From assembly GCA_022800665.1 (NCBI GenBank), contig JAAWQS010000002.1:1-64000 (forward strand): a stretch of 64,000 nt of DNA, given 5' to 3'. A program made the translations under genes and the position numbers. Each line of letters starts with the position of its first letter. Within the stretch, counting starts at the first letter, position 1. Below, piece after piece: positions 1-6,961 of this stretch. This stretch comes from Oscillospiraceae bacterium (lineage in GTDB: Bacteria > Bacillota > Clostridia > Oscillospirales > Oscillospiraceae). The notes beneath the pieces are model-generated. The model saw only the letters and a program-made list of their open reading frames with translations. It did not search any database and was not told where the DNA came from.

Positions 1-52
1 CCGTATTGTGAAACAAACAGTCCTCCGCAGTAGAGGGTAAGAAAACTGGCTA

Positions 53-81
53 TTGAAAAACAGAGGAAAGACTGTTATAAT
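53..81 (+). promoter_or_regulatory. Sense promoter of convergent peptide locus, copy 1
   Basis: TTGAAA at 53-58 and TATAAT at 76-81 with a 17-nt spacer, so transcription should start near 88 and run through the small hydrophobic ORF. The same two boxes with the same spacing occur in the second copy at 44543-44571, although the spacer bases differ. That pattern is what selection on a promoter would produce. Confidence 0.7.
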
Positions 82-87
82 AGGGGC

Positions 88-185
88 TGGCGTAGCAAAT
101 GCTATTGTGTAGGAGGTTGGTTCTCCTGCATAGGGGCATGGGTGACTGCGAATCGCCCATGTCCTGCCTTATTATTTGCCTCGTT
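88..185 (-). ncRNA. Putative antisense antitoxin RNA, copy 1
   Basis: A minus-strand promoter within the peptide ORF would start an RNA near 185 that runs back across the translation start region of the sense transcript. The 3' end is not clear; the boundary given is simply the sense start site. The overlap contains three conserved small stem-loops (TAGC/GCTA, AGGAG/CTCCT, CATGGG/CCCATG). This is the geometry of a type I antitoxin RNA, but expression is inferred from the promoter alone. Confidence 0.45.
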
Positions 186-236
186 GCTGTTATCATACCA
201 CGTTTTTTTCGCTTTGACAAGTCTTTTATTTTTTAA
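138..236 (+). CDS. Small hydrophobic toxin-like peptide, copy 1
   Basis: From the ATG at 159 the frame gives a 25-residue peptide beginning MSCLIICLVAVII, followed by a short basic aromatic tail, as in type I toxin peptides that insert in the membrane. The frame stays open upstream through ATG 138 and ATG 99 in both copies of the locus, so the true start is undecided. An AGGAGG at 111-116 lies inside a small hairpin (AGGAG...CTCCT) that could hide it, and ATG 159 lies in the 3' arm of a CATGGG...CCCATG stem. Most differences from the second copy fall in hairpin loops or in the tail. No named family is recognised; toxin function is inferred from layout and hydrophobicity. Confidence 0.5.
   Translation: MGDCESPMSCLIICLVAVIIPRFFRFDKSFIF
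192..220 (-). promoter_or_regulatory. Antisense promoter of convergent peptide locus, copy 1
   Basis: Read on the minus strand: TTGTCA (215-220), 17-nt spacer, TATGAT (192-197). Both boxes and the spacing are kept in copy 2 (44682-44710) while the spacer bases differ. The -10 box overlaps codons for the V-I-I part of the peptide. Confidence 0.6.
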
Positions 237-260
237 CAGAAATTATTTCTTCTGGGAAGC

Positions 261-376
261 GAACCCCTCAGTCACGCTTCGCGTGCCAGCTCCCCTTTCA
301 GGGGAGCCTTTTTAGATGCAGCCCCTCCAAAGCCTCCCCTGAAAGGGGAGGGGGACCGCTTGCGGTGGAGGGGTTC
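261..376. repeat. Palindromic intergenic element (REP/MITE-like)
   Basis: The left arm begins GAACCCCTCAGTCACGCTTC and the right arm ends GGTGGAGGGGTTC. Inside each arm is a nested CTCCCCTTTCAGGGGAG-type hairpin, so the whole 116 bp can fold into a long stem with side hairpins. It encodes nothing. Related GC-rich palindromes are common in intergenic DNA of gut Clostridia, but I see no second copy in this window. Confidence 0.6.
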
Positions 377-411
377 TGCAGTGGTCCGCATTTTTCTTAT
401 TTCTGCCAAAA

Positions 412-450
412 GAAACGTGCCGCAGGTTTTATTCTGCGGCACGTTTTTTA
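412..450. terminator. Bidirectional intrinsic terminator
   Basis: The 10-bp perfect stem CGTGCCGCAG/CTGCGGCACG has an 8-nt loop and is flanked by an A run on the left and a T run on the right. It sits directly after the stop of the minus-strand XpaC-like gene. Confidence 0.85.
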
Positions 451-457
451 TCCAGAG

Positions 458-1993
458 TCAGAGCTGCAGCCGGGGGCCGTCGTCCTCATCCTTTTTCACA
501 TGCTTCCCCTCCAGGGGGCGGGAGGCATCAATGCCAAAGTCCCTGGCCATTGTAGCCATATCCCGGTTGAGCATAGCCTCCATGACCTTGATATCGGTGA
601 CTACGTCCATTGCATCGGAACTGTAGAGCTGGTCCAGCTGGTGGGCGAAGCCGTCCACAATGGAGTCCATAATCGACGCAATCCGCACCTTGGCTTCCCG
701 CAGGTGCTCCCCCTCCACGCCGGTCTCCTCAAAATCGGCGTAGGCGTCCAGCAGCTTCTGGGTGGTGGGCAGGTAGTAGTCGAAGAAAGTGTGGATGCGC
801 TCCCGTTTCTCCGGGTGCTCCTCCACTTCCTTGAAAATCATACCGGTGATGTGTTCCAGGCGGTCAATTTTCCGGCTCAGGGCGGGGTCGGCAATGCGGT
901 CGTTGGCCCGGCGGATATTCCGCAGGATGCCGGAGTATCCCTGTTCCGCCTCGGCGGGCGTGGGCGGCGTCACCCGGACCGGCGGCTGCTCAGGTTCCGG
1001 TTCAAACTCCGGCTCTTCCTCCAGGGTGGCTCCGAAGCGGAGGAAGTAACCCCGCTCGTAGTCGATGTAGGCGTCCTCCCCCATATACCCCTTGTCGATG
1101 AGCTTCTGCAGCTCCTTCATAGCCTGCTTGGGTTTGCGGTTGACCCGCTTGGCAATGGTGTCGATGGGCATGGCGTCGGTGTTGCCGATAGCCAGGATGT
1201 ACCGCTGGCTGCGGCGGCTCATGCGGCCCAGATACAGCCCCCGGAAGAAGGCCAGCCCGCCGCCAAACAGGAAGCCGAGGGAGGCAAAGAGATTGTCAAA
1301 ATCCGGGCTGTATCCGCTGGCAACCTCGGCAATAAAATCCAGGCCGATGATGCCGCCCAAAGCCAGACAGCCAATGCCGATCAGCCGCATGAGGGCGCCG
1401 GCGGCTTTGCGGGGCTTTTTTACCTTCTCAGCCTTTGCTTTTTTCTGCTTTTTCTCCGGCTTTGCGGGAGCTTCCTGCTCCAGAGGCGGGAGGTTCCGGG
1501 CCTGCTCCACGTCCTTGGCCGCGCGGCTGATGGCCTGTTCCACCTGCTTTGCGGCCTGGGTAACGGACTGTCCGACCTCCTCCGTGGTGCGGCGCAGGAC
1601 AGTCTCCGTTTGATCTGCCGCCTTGTCCACCCGCTTTGCGGCCTTGCGCATAACCCGTTCTACTGTGCGCTCCACTTCCCGGCTGACGGATTTTTTCCGC
1701 TGCTTGTCCGCGACTGCAAACATATTGTAGAACAGCAGAATCAGGGCGATTGGCCACGCTCCCAGGGAGAAGAGGATAATAATAGCGGGCCAGCTGTACC
1801 ACCAGGCCTCGTCCTCTTTCTTGGAACGCTGAGGCGGTCTCGGCGGCGTGGGTTTCTGCCCCTGGGCTCCGCCGCCCCAGCCGGCCCCGGTTCCCCGGCT
1901 GTACTCCGTGCCGTAGCCCCAGCCGGTCTGCTTCTGCTCCTGCCCCTGTTTTGCGTCCCCGGTAAATTGATCCTTGTCGTAATACTCGCCCAT
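458..1993 (-). CDS. XpaC-like (5-bromo-4-chloroindolyl phosphate hydrolysis family) protein
   Basis: About 511 residues. The N-terminus is Gly/Gln-rich and polar, followed by a hydrophobic segment (WPAIIILFSLGAWPIALILL), a long Ala/Lys/Glu helical stretch likely to be coiled coil, two more membrane segments around residues 210-250, a winged-helix-like part, and a helical C-terminal domain (ILRNIRRANDRI, FDYYLPTTQKLL) typical of the XpaC family. The family's biochemical role is poorly known. The ATG at 1993 shares its A with the upstream TGA and has GGAGGG six bases before it; a GTG three bases earlier is the alternative. Translation is probably coupled to the DUF896 gene. Confidence 0.8.
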   Translation of the reverse strand: MGEYYDKDQFTGDAKQGQEQKQTGWGYGTEYSRGTGAGWGGGAQGQKPTPPRPPQRSKKEDEAWWYSWPAIIILFSLGAWPIALILLFYNMFAVADKQRKKSVSREVERTVERVMRKAAKRVDKAADQTETVLRRTTEEVGQSVTQAAKQVEQAISRAAKDVEQARNLPPLEQEAPAKPEKKQKKAKAEKVKKPRKAAGALMRLIGIGCLALGGIIGLDFIAEVASGYSPDFDNLFASLGFLFGGGLAFFRGLYLGRMSRRSQRYILAIGNTDAMPIDTIAKRVNRKPKQAMKELQKLIDKGYMGEDAYIDYERGYFLRFGATLEEEPEFEPEPEQPPVRVTPPTPAEAEQGYSGILRNIRRANDRIADPALSRKIDRLEHITGMIFKEVEEHPEKRERIHTFFDYYLPTTQKLLDAYADFEETGVEGEHLREAKVRIASIMDSIVDGFAHQLDQLYSSDAMDVVTDIKVMEAMLNRDMATMARDFGIDASRPLEGKHVKKDEDDGPRLQL

Positions 1994-2202
1994 CACTGGC
2001 CCTCCTTCTGCTGCAGCTTGCGCTTATGCCCCTGCTGGTCCACGATATACGTATGCTCCAGCTGGTCTTTCAGGCTGCCGGCATAGGACTGGATATATTC
2101 CCGGCGCAGGGCGTCCCGTTCCCCCAGCTCCTCCGGCGTCAGGCCCTGGACCTTGTTCTTCCGGGCCAGCTCGTTGATACGGTCAATTTTATACTGTTCC
2201 AC
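1993..2202 (-). CDS. DUF896 (YnzC-like) protein
   Basis: A 69-residue, highly charged, helical protein with the family pattern RINELARKNK..GLTPEE and a C-terminal YIVDQQGHK segment. The usual length is 60-80 residues, so it is complete. The start is GTG, preceded by GGGGAGG about nine bases away. Its stop overlaps the start of the XpaC-like gene, which suggests one transcript. The family's cellular function is not settled. Confidence 0.88.
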   Translation of the reverse strand: MEQYKIDRINELARKNKVQGLTPEELGERDALRREYIQSYAGSLKDQLEHTYIVDQQGHKRKLQQKEGQ

Positions 2203-2359
2203 AATATATGCCTCCCCCCATTGGGTGTGATAGTTTTATTGAATGTCAAGAAATCGCGAACAGATATAGCGCATGGTCTGGGAACGCGGCGATGCCCTAT
2301 AGAACGCCCCAGCCTGCGGCTGACAGGGCTTATCCAAAGGGCCGCACCGCGCATCCATA

Positions 2360-3145
2360 CTAAAGAAGCCTCTCGATCACAATACCGGTGCGTCCTTTTT
2401 TGGTCAGGCCCCCGACCTCCGTCAGCCGGGCCTTGCCTGCGCCCCGCACAGAGATGGTACAACCCTCATTCACCGGCTTGTCCGGCTTCAGACAGGGCGT
2501 ATGGTCCAGGCTCACCCGTCCGGCGGCAATCAGCTCCGCGGCCCGTCCCCGGCTGAGGGAAAAGGCCGACGCGGTGACTGCGTCCAGGCGCAGGGAGGAC
2601 ACGGTGTCCCGGATGGTCTTCACCTGCGCCGCCGGAACCAGCAGCTCCTCCCGGCTGATCTCCGCCACCGACAGCTTCACCCGTCCCGCGCCGGTCCACT
2701 CCCGCAGAAAGAAGTCCCGCAGGGACGGCGCGGCCACAAGATCAACACTGTGTTGGGAGACCAGGATATCCCCCACCCGCTCACGGGTGACGCCCAGGGC
2801 CATCAGACTGCCCAGGATGTCCCTGTGGGAGAGGGCGCTGTCCGCGCCGCGGAAGGACGCTCGGAGAAAAGCCAGCGCATCGTGGCCCTCCCCGGCCCAG
2901 TCCGGCAGGAAGAGGAGGCGGGTGCGCTCCGCGTCCGGGTAGCCGCCGTCAAAGAGGTATCCGGAACGGATTCCGGCGGCGTTCAAAAGGCTCTGGGCCA
3001 TGGCCCGCTCCCGCGGGCTGAGAAAGACAGCAGCCGTGGGGATGTTCCGGCGTTCCATCTGTTCGTATTTGTCCAGTATCCGCGCCAGGAGCAGACGGTC
3101 CTCCGGTTCCTGGGCGGTCTTAGCGATTATTGTCGATTTATCCAT
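2360..3145 (-). CDS. YlmH-type S4-domain RNA-binding protein
   Basis: 261 residues. The N-terminal two thirds match the YlmH fold (FLSPRERAMAQSLLN, HRDILGSLMALG, GDILV). The last about 80 residues are an S4 RNA-binding domain (LDAVTASAFSLSRGRAAELI, then AGRVSLDH). The family has been linked to ribosome rescue and cell division near ftsZ in Firmicutes, but here the gene lies behind an ABC exporter, so the usual division-cluster context is missing. The start overlaps the exporter's stop by eight bases, implying coupled translation. Confidence 0.88.
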   Translation of the reverse strand: MDKSTIIAKTAQEPEDRLLLARILDKYEQMERRNIPTAAVFLSPRERAMAQSLLNAAGIRSGYLFDGGYPDAERTRLLFLPDWAGEGHDALAFLRASFRGADSALSHRDILGSLMALGVTRERVGDILVSQHSVDLVAAPSLRDFFLREWTGAGRVKLSVAEISREELLVPAAQVKTIRDTVSSLRLDAVTASAFSLSRGRAAELIAAGRVSLDHTPCLKPDKPVNEGCTISVRGAGKARLTEVGGLTKKGRTGIVIERLL

Positions 3146-4889
3146 GTAGATTTTGTGTGTTATACAACTGTGCGTAATCTCCGTTTTCCCTCATCAGTTC
3201 CTCATGGGTTCCCTGCTCTGTAATCAGGCCGTCCCGGATAACCAGAATACGGCTGGCATTGCGGACGGTAGAGAGCCGGTGGGCGATAATCAGCGTGGTC
3301 CGGCCGCGAGCCAGCTCGTCAAAGGCCCGCTGAATCTTGGCCTCCGTCACGCTGTCCAACGCCGAAGTAGCCTCGTCCAGAATCAGCACCGGCGGGTCCT
3401 TGAGGAAAATCCGGGCAATGGAAATGCGCTGCTTCTGTCCGCCGGAGAGGAGCACGCCCCGCTCTCCCACGTAGGTGTCAAAGCCGTCGGGCATGGACAT
3501 GATATCGTCGTAGATTTCCGCCCGCCGGGCGGCGTCCAGGACCTCGTCTGCCGTGGCGTCCGGACGCCCGTATCGGATATTCTCCATAATGCTGGCGGCA
3601 AAGAGGAACACGTCCTGCTGGACAATGCCCACATTCCTGTGGAGGCTCTGCTGCCGCACGTCCCGCACATCCAGACCGTCGATTTTGATGCTGCCCTCCA
3701 GCACGTCGTAAAACCGCGGGATGAGGCTGCACAGAGTGGTCTTACCGCCGCCGGAGGGTCCCACAATGGCGATGGTCTCCCCAGGCCGGACGTGGAGGTT
3801 TACTTGGTGGAGGACCTCGGTGTCGTCCCGCTCGTAGGCGAAGCTGACGTTTTCCACGTCAATGCTGCCCTTCACGTCCCGCAGGTCCACGGCGCCAGGC
3901 CGGTCCGTCAGCTCCGGCTCAATCCGCATCAGGTCCACAAACCGGCTCAGTCCGGCGATGCCGTCCACCAGCAGCTCGGAGAGGGTGGAGACCTTCCGCA
4001 TGGGGTTGATGAAGGTACTGGTGTAGAGGCAGAAGGTGGTCAGGTCGATATAGTTCATCTGGCCGTCCATAATCAGGAGGCCGCCCACTGCAATGACGGT
4101 CATGGGCATGATGCACATGAAGAATTCCAGGGAGGCAAAGAACTTGGACATGGCCTTGTAGCGTTCCTTTTTGGAGGTCTTGAACCGCTCGTTGGCTTTT
4201 TCAAATTTCTCACTCTCCGCGTTTTCGTTGGAAAAGGCTTTTGCGGTGCGGATGCCGGAGATGCTGGACTCAATGTCCGCATTGATCCCGGCAGTGACCT
4301 GCTTGACCCGCTTGGCGGCCTGGGCCATATTGCGGCGGTTGAGGGACACCACCACCAGAAAAACAGGAATCAGAATCAGCATCACCAGAGCCAGCCGCCA
4401 TTGGATGGTAAACATAATGATAATTGCGCCGGTCAGGGTCACGCCGGAGATGAACAGGTCCTCCGGCCCGTGGTGGGCCAGCTCCGTGATGTCGAACAGC
4501 TCCGCAGTCATACGGCTCATCAGGTGGCCGGTGCGGTTTTTATCGTAGAAACCGAAGGAGAGGGTCTGCAAATGGCTGAACAGGTCCTTCCGGATATCCG
4601 CCTCCACCAGCACGCCGAAGGCATGACCCCAGTAGCAGACGATATATTGCAGCCCCGCCCGCAGGAGATAGGCCGCAATCATCACGGCGATCACGGCAAA
4701 GAACGCCTGATAGCGGTTTTCCGGGATCAGTTCGTACATACAGAGCCGGGAAATAAAGGGGAAGGCCAGGTCGATCAGAGAGATCATCAGCGCACAGGCC
4801 ATGTCTGTCAGGAAAAGCCCCATATGGGGGCGGAAATAGCTGAGGAAGATACGCAGCAGGCTGTCGTTATGAAAGTCACGCTTGGGCAT
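3138..4889 (-). CDS. ABC exporter, fused permease and ATPase (MsbA/multidrug type)
   Basis: 583 residues. Six membrane segments occupy about the first 300 residues, followed by a nucleotide-binding domain with Walker A GPSGGGKTT, signature LSGGQKQR, Walker B VLILDEATSALD and the switch His in IIAHRLST. This is a half-transporter that would act as a homodimer exporting lipids, drugs or peptides; the substrate cannot be read from sequence. The motifs are complete and the length is normal. An ATG with GGAGGTGAC upstream sets the start. It heads a two-gene unit with the YlmH gene. Confidence 0.92.
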   Translation of the reverse strand: MPKRDFHNDSLLRIFLSYFRPHMGLFLTDMACALMISLIDLAFPFISRLCMYELIPENRYQAFFAVIAVMIAAYLLRAGLQYIVCYWGHAFGVLVEADIRKDLFSHLQTLSFGFYDKNRTGHLMSRMTAELFDITELAHHGPEDLFISGVTLTGAIIIMFTIQWRLALVMLILIPVFLVVVSLNRRNMAQAAKRVKQVTAGINADIESSISGIRTAKAFSNENAESEKFEKANERFKTSKKERYKAMSKFFASLEFFMCIMPMTVIAVGGLLIMDGQMNYIDLTTFCLYTSTFINPMRKVSTLSELLVDGIAGLSRFVDLMRIEPELTDRPGAVDLRDVKGSIDVENVSFAYERDDTEVLHQVNLHVRPGETIAIVGPSGGGKTTLCSLIPRFYDVLEGSIKIDGLDVRDVRQQSLHRNVGIVQQDVFLFAASIMENIRYGRPDATADEVLDAARRAEIYDDIMSMPDGFDTYVGERGVLLSGGQKQRISIARIFLKDPPVLILDEATSALDSVTEAKIQRAFDELARGRTTLIIAHRLSTVRNASRILVIRDGLITEQGTHEELMRENGDYAQLYNTQNLHG

Positions 4890-4925
4890 ATGTCACCTCC
4901 GGCGGTTCGATAGTTTCAGTAATCC

Positions 4926-4954
4926 ATTGTATCATATTCGTTTTCCCGATGCAA
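4926..4954 (-). promoter_or_regulatory. Promoter of the ABC exporter/ylmH unit
   Basis: Minus strand TTGCAT (4949-4954), 17-nt spacer, TACAAT (4926-4931), about 35 bases before the exporter ATG. Confidence 0.7.
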
Positions 4955-5001
4955 CACGGTGATTCTTAATTTTTTGTTTCATTTTTCCTGAACACCCCCC
5001 C

Positions 5002-5030
5002 TTGTTTTTTTCGCAGAAAGCAGGTATACT
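5002..5030 (+). promoter_or_regulatory. Promoter abutting the membrane acyltransferase-fold gene
   Basis: TTGTTT, 17-nt spacer, TATACT ending at 5030. The annotated ATG is at 5037, so the expected transcription start coincides with the start codon and the mRNA would be leaderless. No ribosome binding site is possible upstream of this ATG on such a transcript. Confidence 0.5.
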
Positions 5031-5036
5031 GTTGCT

Positions 5037-6476
5037 ATGAAAAAGACATATTATGCCATACCAAAACTGAATACTGCGGTTATCTTTTCCGCCCTCCTGA
5101 TGCTGTGCGCCGCCATACTCCGGGCGGTCTACTTTGCCGGACTCCGTCCCACCCGCGGAGAATTCTGGCTGCAGGGCGCGCTCCCCATAGCCGCCGGGGT
5201 TCTCTTTGCCGCCATGCTCCTCACCGACGGCTGTGACCGGCCCTACCGCACTGCCGTACCTGTACTGCTGGGCTGTGCATTTTTTGCCGTCAAGGCGGCG
5301 GGATTCTCCCCCATGCACCGGGTCTTCTGCTGGTGCCTGTACCTGGCGGCGGCGGGCCTCTATTACGCCACTGTCCGCCATGGGCTGAACAAGTGGCTGC
5401 TTGGCGGACTGCTGGGCTGCGCCCTGGCGTACCAAGGCGTGGTGGAGGACGCTGTACAACGCCGGTTCCTGACTCTCTACACCACGCCTCTGGCCTCTGG
5501 CGTCCCCGGCTGGTGGCACTTTCTGGCGGAGCTGACGGTACTGATGATTCTGCTTGCGCTGCTGCTGGCGACCATCTCCCTGCAAAAGCGGTCCGCCGAG
5601 GGCTGGACCCCCAGCTGGGGCGACCGCAACGATGGCCGCCGTCTGCGCACGGTCAATCCGGTGTGGCGGGTCTCCCCGTACATCATGCTTACCCGCAACA
5701 CCTCCTCCAACTTCCTCCACGACAAGATGGAGTGTACCGCTCTGGATGCCTATGTCCGCGCCAAACGGCAGCAGGGACTGCGGGGCTTTGGCGCGCTCCA
5801 TGTGGTACTGGCCGCTTACGCCCGGTGCGTGGCCCGGTATCCGGGGGTGAACCGCTTTATCTCCGGCCAGCGGGCCTACAGCCGTCAGGAGATCGAGATC
5901 GCCATGAACGTCAAACCGGAGATGACGCTGGAGTCTGTGGACACGGTGATTAAGCTCTATTTGAAACCCACAGATACGGCGGAGGATGTATACTGGAAGC
6001 TCCAGGAGAAGGTGGAGTCCATCAAGGACGCGCCCACGGATGCCACCAGTTTCGACCTGCTGACCCAAGCCCTGGACCTGATTCCCGGACCGGCGTTGCT
6101 GCTGGCGGTTTGGCTACTGCGGCTTCTGGACTACTTTGGATGCCTTCCCCGTTCGCTGACCAAGCTCAGCCCTTTTCATGGCTCCCTGTATATTACCTCC
6201 ATGGCCTCTCTGGGCATACCGCCTATTTATCACCATCTGTATGACTTCGGGAATGTACCCGTATTTGTGTCCCTGGGGAAGAAGTACCGGGTCAAGGAGC
6301 TGGGCCGGAGCGGTGCGGTGGAGACAAAGCGGTACATTGACTACACCTTTGTTACCGACGAGCGCATTTGTGACGGCTTCTATTTCGCGTCCGTACTCCG
6401 CTTCTTCCGTGGGATTTTGCAGGACCCGGTCTGCCTGGATGTCCCGGCAGAGGCAGTGGTGCAGGATATCCGGTGA
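5037..6476 (+). CDS. Membrane protein with C-terminal CoA-dependent acyltransferase (E2/CAT) fold
   Basis: 479 residues. The first about 185 carry five or six hydrophobic segments. The rest resembles the trimeric chloramphenicol acetyltransferase/lipoyl E2 catalytic domain: an N-terminal HDKMECTALDAYVRA strand-helix and, near the C-terminus, DERICDGFYFA at the place of the E2 DHRxxDG or CAT HHAxxDG motif. The catalytic His is Glu here while the structural Asp-Gly is kept, so classical acetyl transfer is doubtful. Fusion to a membrane domain is also unusual. It could be a binding or sensing protein or an enzyme with altered chemistry. It stands alone between divergent genes. Confidence 0.65.
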   Translation: MKKTYYAIPKLNTAVIFSALLMLCAAILRAVYFAGLRPTRGEFWLQGALPIAAGVLFAAMLLTDGCDRPYRTAVPVLLGCAFFAVKAAGFSPMHRVFCWCLYLAAAGLYYATVRHGLNKWLLGGLLGCALAYQGVVEDAVQRRFLTLYTTPLASGVPGWWHFLAELTVLMILLALLLATISLQKRSAEGWTPSWGDRNDGRRLRTVNPVWRVSPYIMLTRNTSSNFLHDKMECTALDAYVRAKRQQGLRGFGALHVVLAAYARCVARYPGVNRFISGQRAYSRQEIEIAMNVKPEMTLESVDTVIKLYLKPTDTAEDVYWKLQEKVESIKDAPTDATSFDLLTQALDLIPGPALLLAVWLLRLLDYFGCLPRSLTKLSPFHGSLYITSMASLGIPPIYHHLYDFGNVPVFVSLGKKYRVKELGRSGAVETKRYIDYTFVTDERICDGFYFASVLRFFRGILQDPVCLDVPAEAVVQDIR

Positions 6477-6515
6477 CTGCCGGTTCCGGGTGGCAAAAAT
6501 CCCCGTTTTGCCATC

Positions 6516-6544
6516 TTGACAAAGCGGGGACGGGTACGTATAAT
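6516..6544 (+). promoter_or_regulatory. Promoter of Hol_Tox antisense RNA
   Basis: Perfect TTGACA (6516-6521) and TATAAT (6539-6544) with a 17-nt spacer. No plus-strand ORF follows, only a short stretch ending in a hairpin with T-rich flank. This is the expected antisense RNA promoter for the minus-strand toxin gene. Confidence 0.75.
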
Positions 6545-6550
6545 AATATA

Positions 6551-6641
6551 TACAGAAGGGGCGCTGCGACAAGCGGTTAGTCCAAAACTTTGGTCAAAGA
6601 AATGACCGTCACTATTGGACCAGGGGCGGTCATTTCCTTTT
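6551..6641 (+). ncRNA. Putative antitoxin RNA of Hol_Tox locus
   Basis: About 90 nt from the predicted start to the T run after the GAAATGACCG/CGGTCATTTC stem. The shared terminator region is complementary to the 3' end of the toxin mRNA, as in TxpA/RatA and BsrG/SR4. The RNA itself is inferred from promoter plus terminator. Confidence 0.6.
6599..6641. terminator. Shared bidirectional terminator of toxin and antisense RNA
   Basis: The 10-bp stem GAAATGACCG/CGGTCATTTC is followed by CTTTT on the plus strand and by TTT on the minus strand. The toxin stop codon (6630-6632) lies inside its right arm. Confidence 0.7.
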
Positions 6642-6719
6642 GCCAAAAATCTGGTAACAGATTCCGACAATGCCGGTAATCATGATAACGAACTGGAACA
6701 GCTCACTATATGTAACCAT
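6630..6719 (-). CDS. Hol_Tox-family type I toxin
   Basis: 29 residues, beginning MVTYSELFQF, then a single membrane helix (VIMITGIVGICYQI) and a basic FGKRK tail. This is the standard pattern of the putative holin-like toxin family (TxpA/BsrG relatives), which depolarise or damage the membrane when overproduced. A strong GGGGGGAG ribosome site precedes the ATG by five bases. The mRNA leader is about 100 nt, with a perfect consensus promoter. The 3' end overlaps a convergent antisense RNA. Family assignment is from sequence pattern; toxicity is not shown. Confidence 0.78.
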   Translation of the reverse strand: MVTYSELFQFVIMITGIVGICYQIFGKRK

Positions 6720-6827
6720 AGCACTCCCCCCTTTCCGGGGGAAAGGTTCCCCCCTGTAATGGGGGACCAACCGCCTGCCTCTTGTGCAGCGCCAACCTTC
6801 TGTCCGTCCAGGCAGGACGGCATTTTT

Positions 6828-6856
6828 ATTATATATGCAATACAGCTTTTTGTCAA
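6828..6856 (-). promoter_or_regulatory. Promoter of the Hol_Tox toxin mRNA
   Basis: Minus strand TTGACA (6851-6856), 17-nt spacer, TATAAT (6828-6833): perfect consensus boxes. Confidence 0.8.
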
Positions 6857-6862
6857 TTCCTG

Positions 6863-6888
6863 CCGTCTGAGAATTCAGGCGGTTTTTT
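6863..6888 (+). terminator. Intrinsic terminator upstream of the sigma factor gene
   Basis: Stem CCGTCTGA/TCAGGCGG (one G-T pair), 4-nt loop, then six T. It would insulate the sigma factor gene from antisense read-through. Confidence 0.6.
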
Positions 6889-6961
6889 CTATCCAGGCCC
6901 AAGAACCTTTCCCACCTGTTTCCGACTATAAGGGTGAACGCAGAATAAAGGAGGGATTTTC

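Noticed and set aside
6516..6650. A protein-coding gene after the perfect promoter at 6516
   Set aside because: No ORF with a ribosome site; the hairpin and position fit an antisense RNA better.
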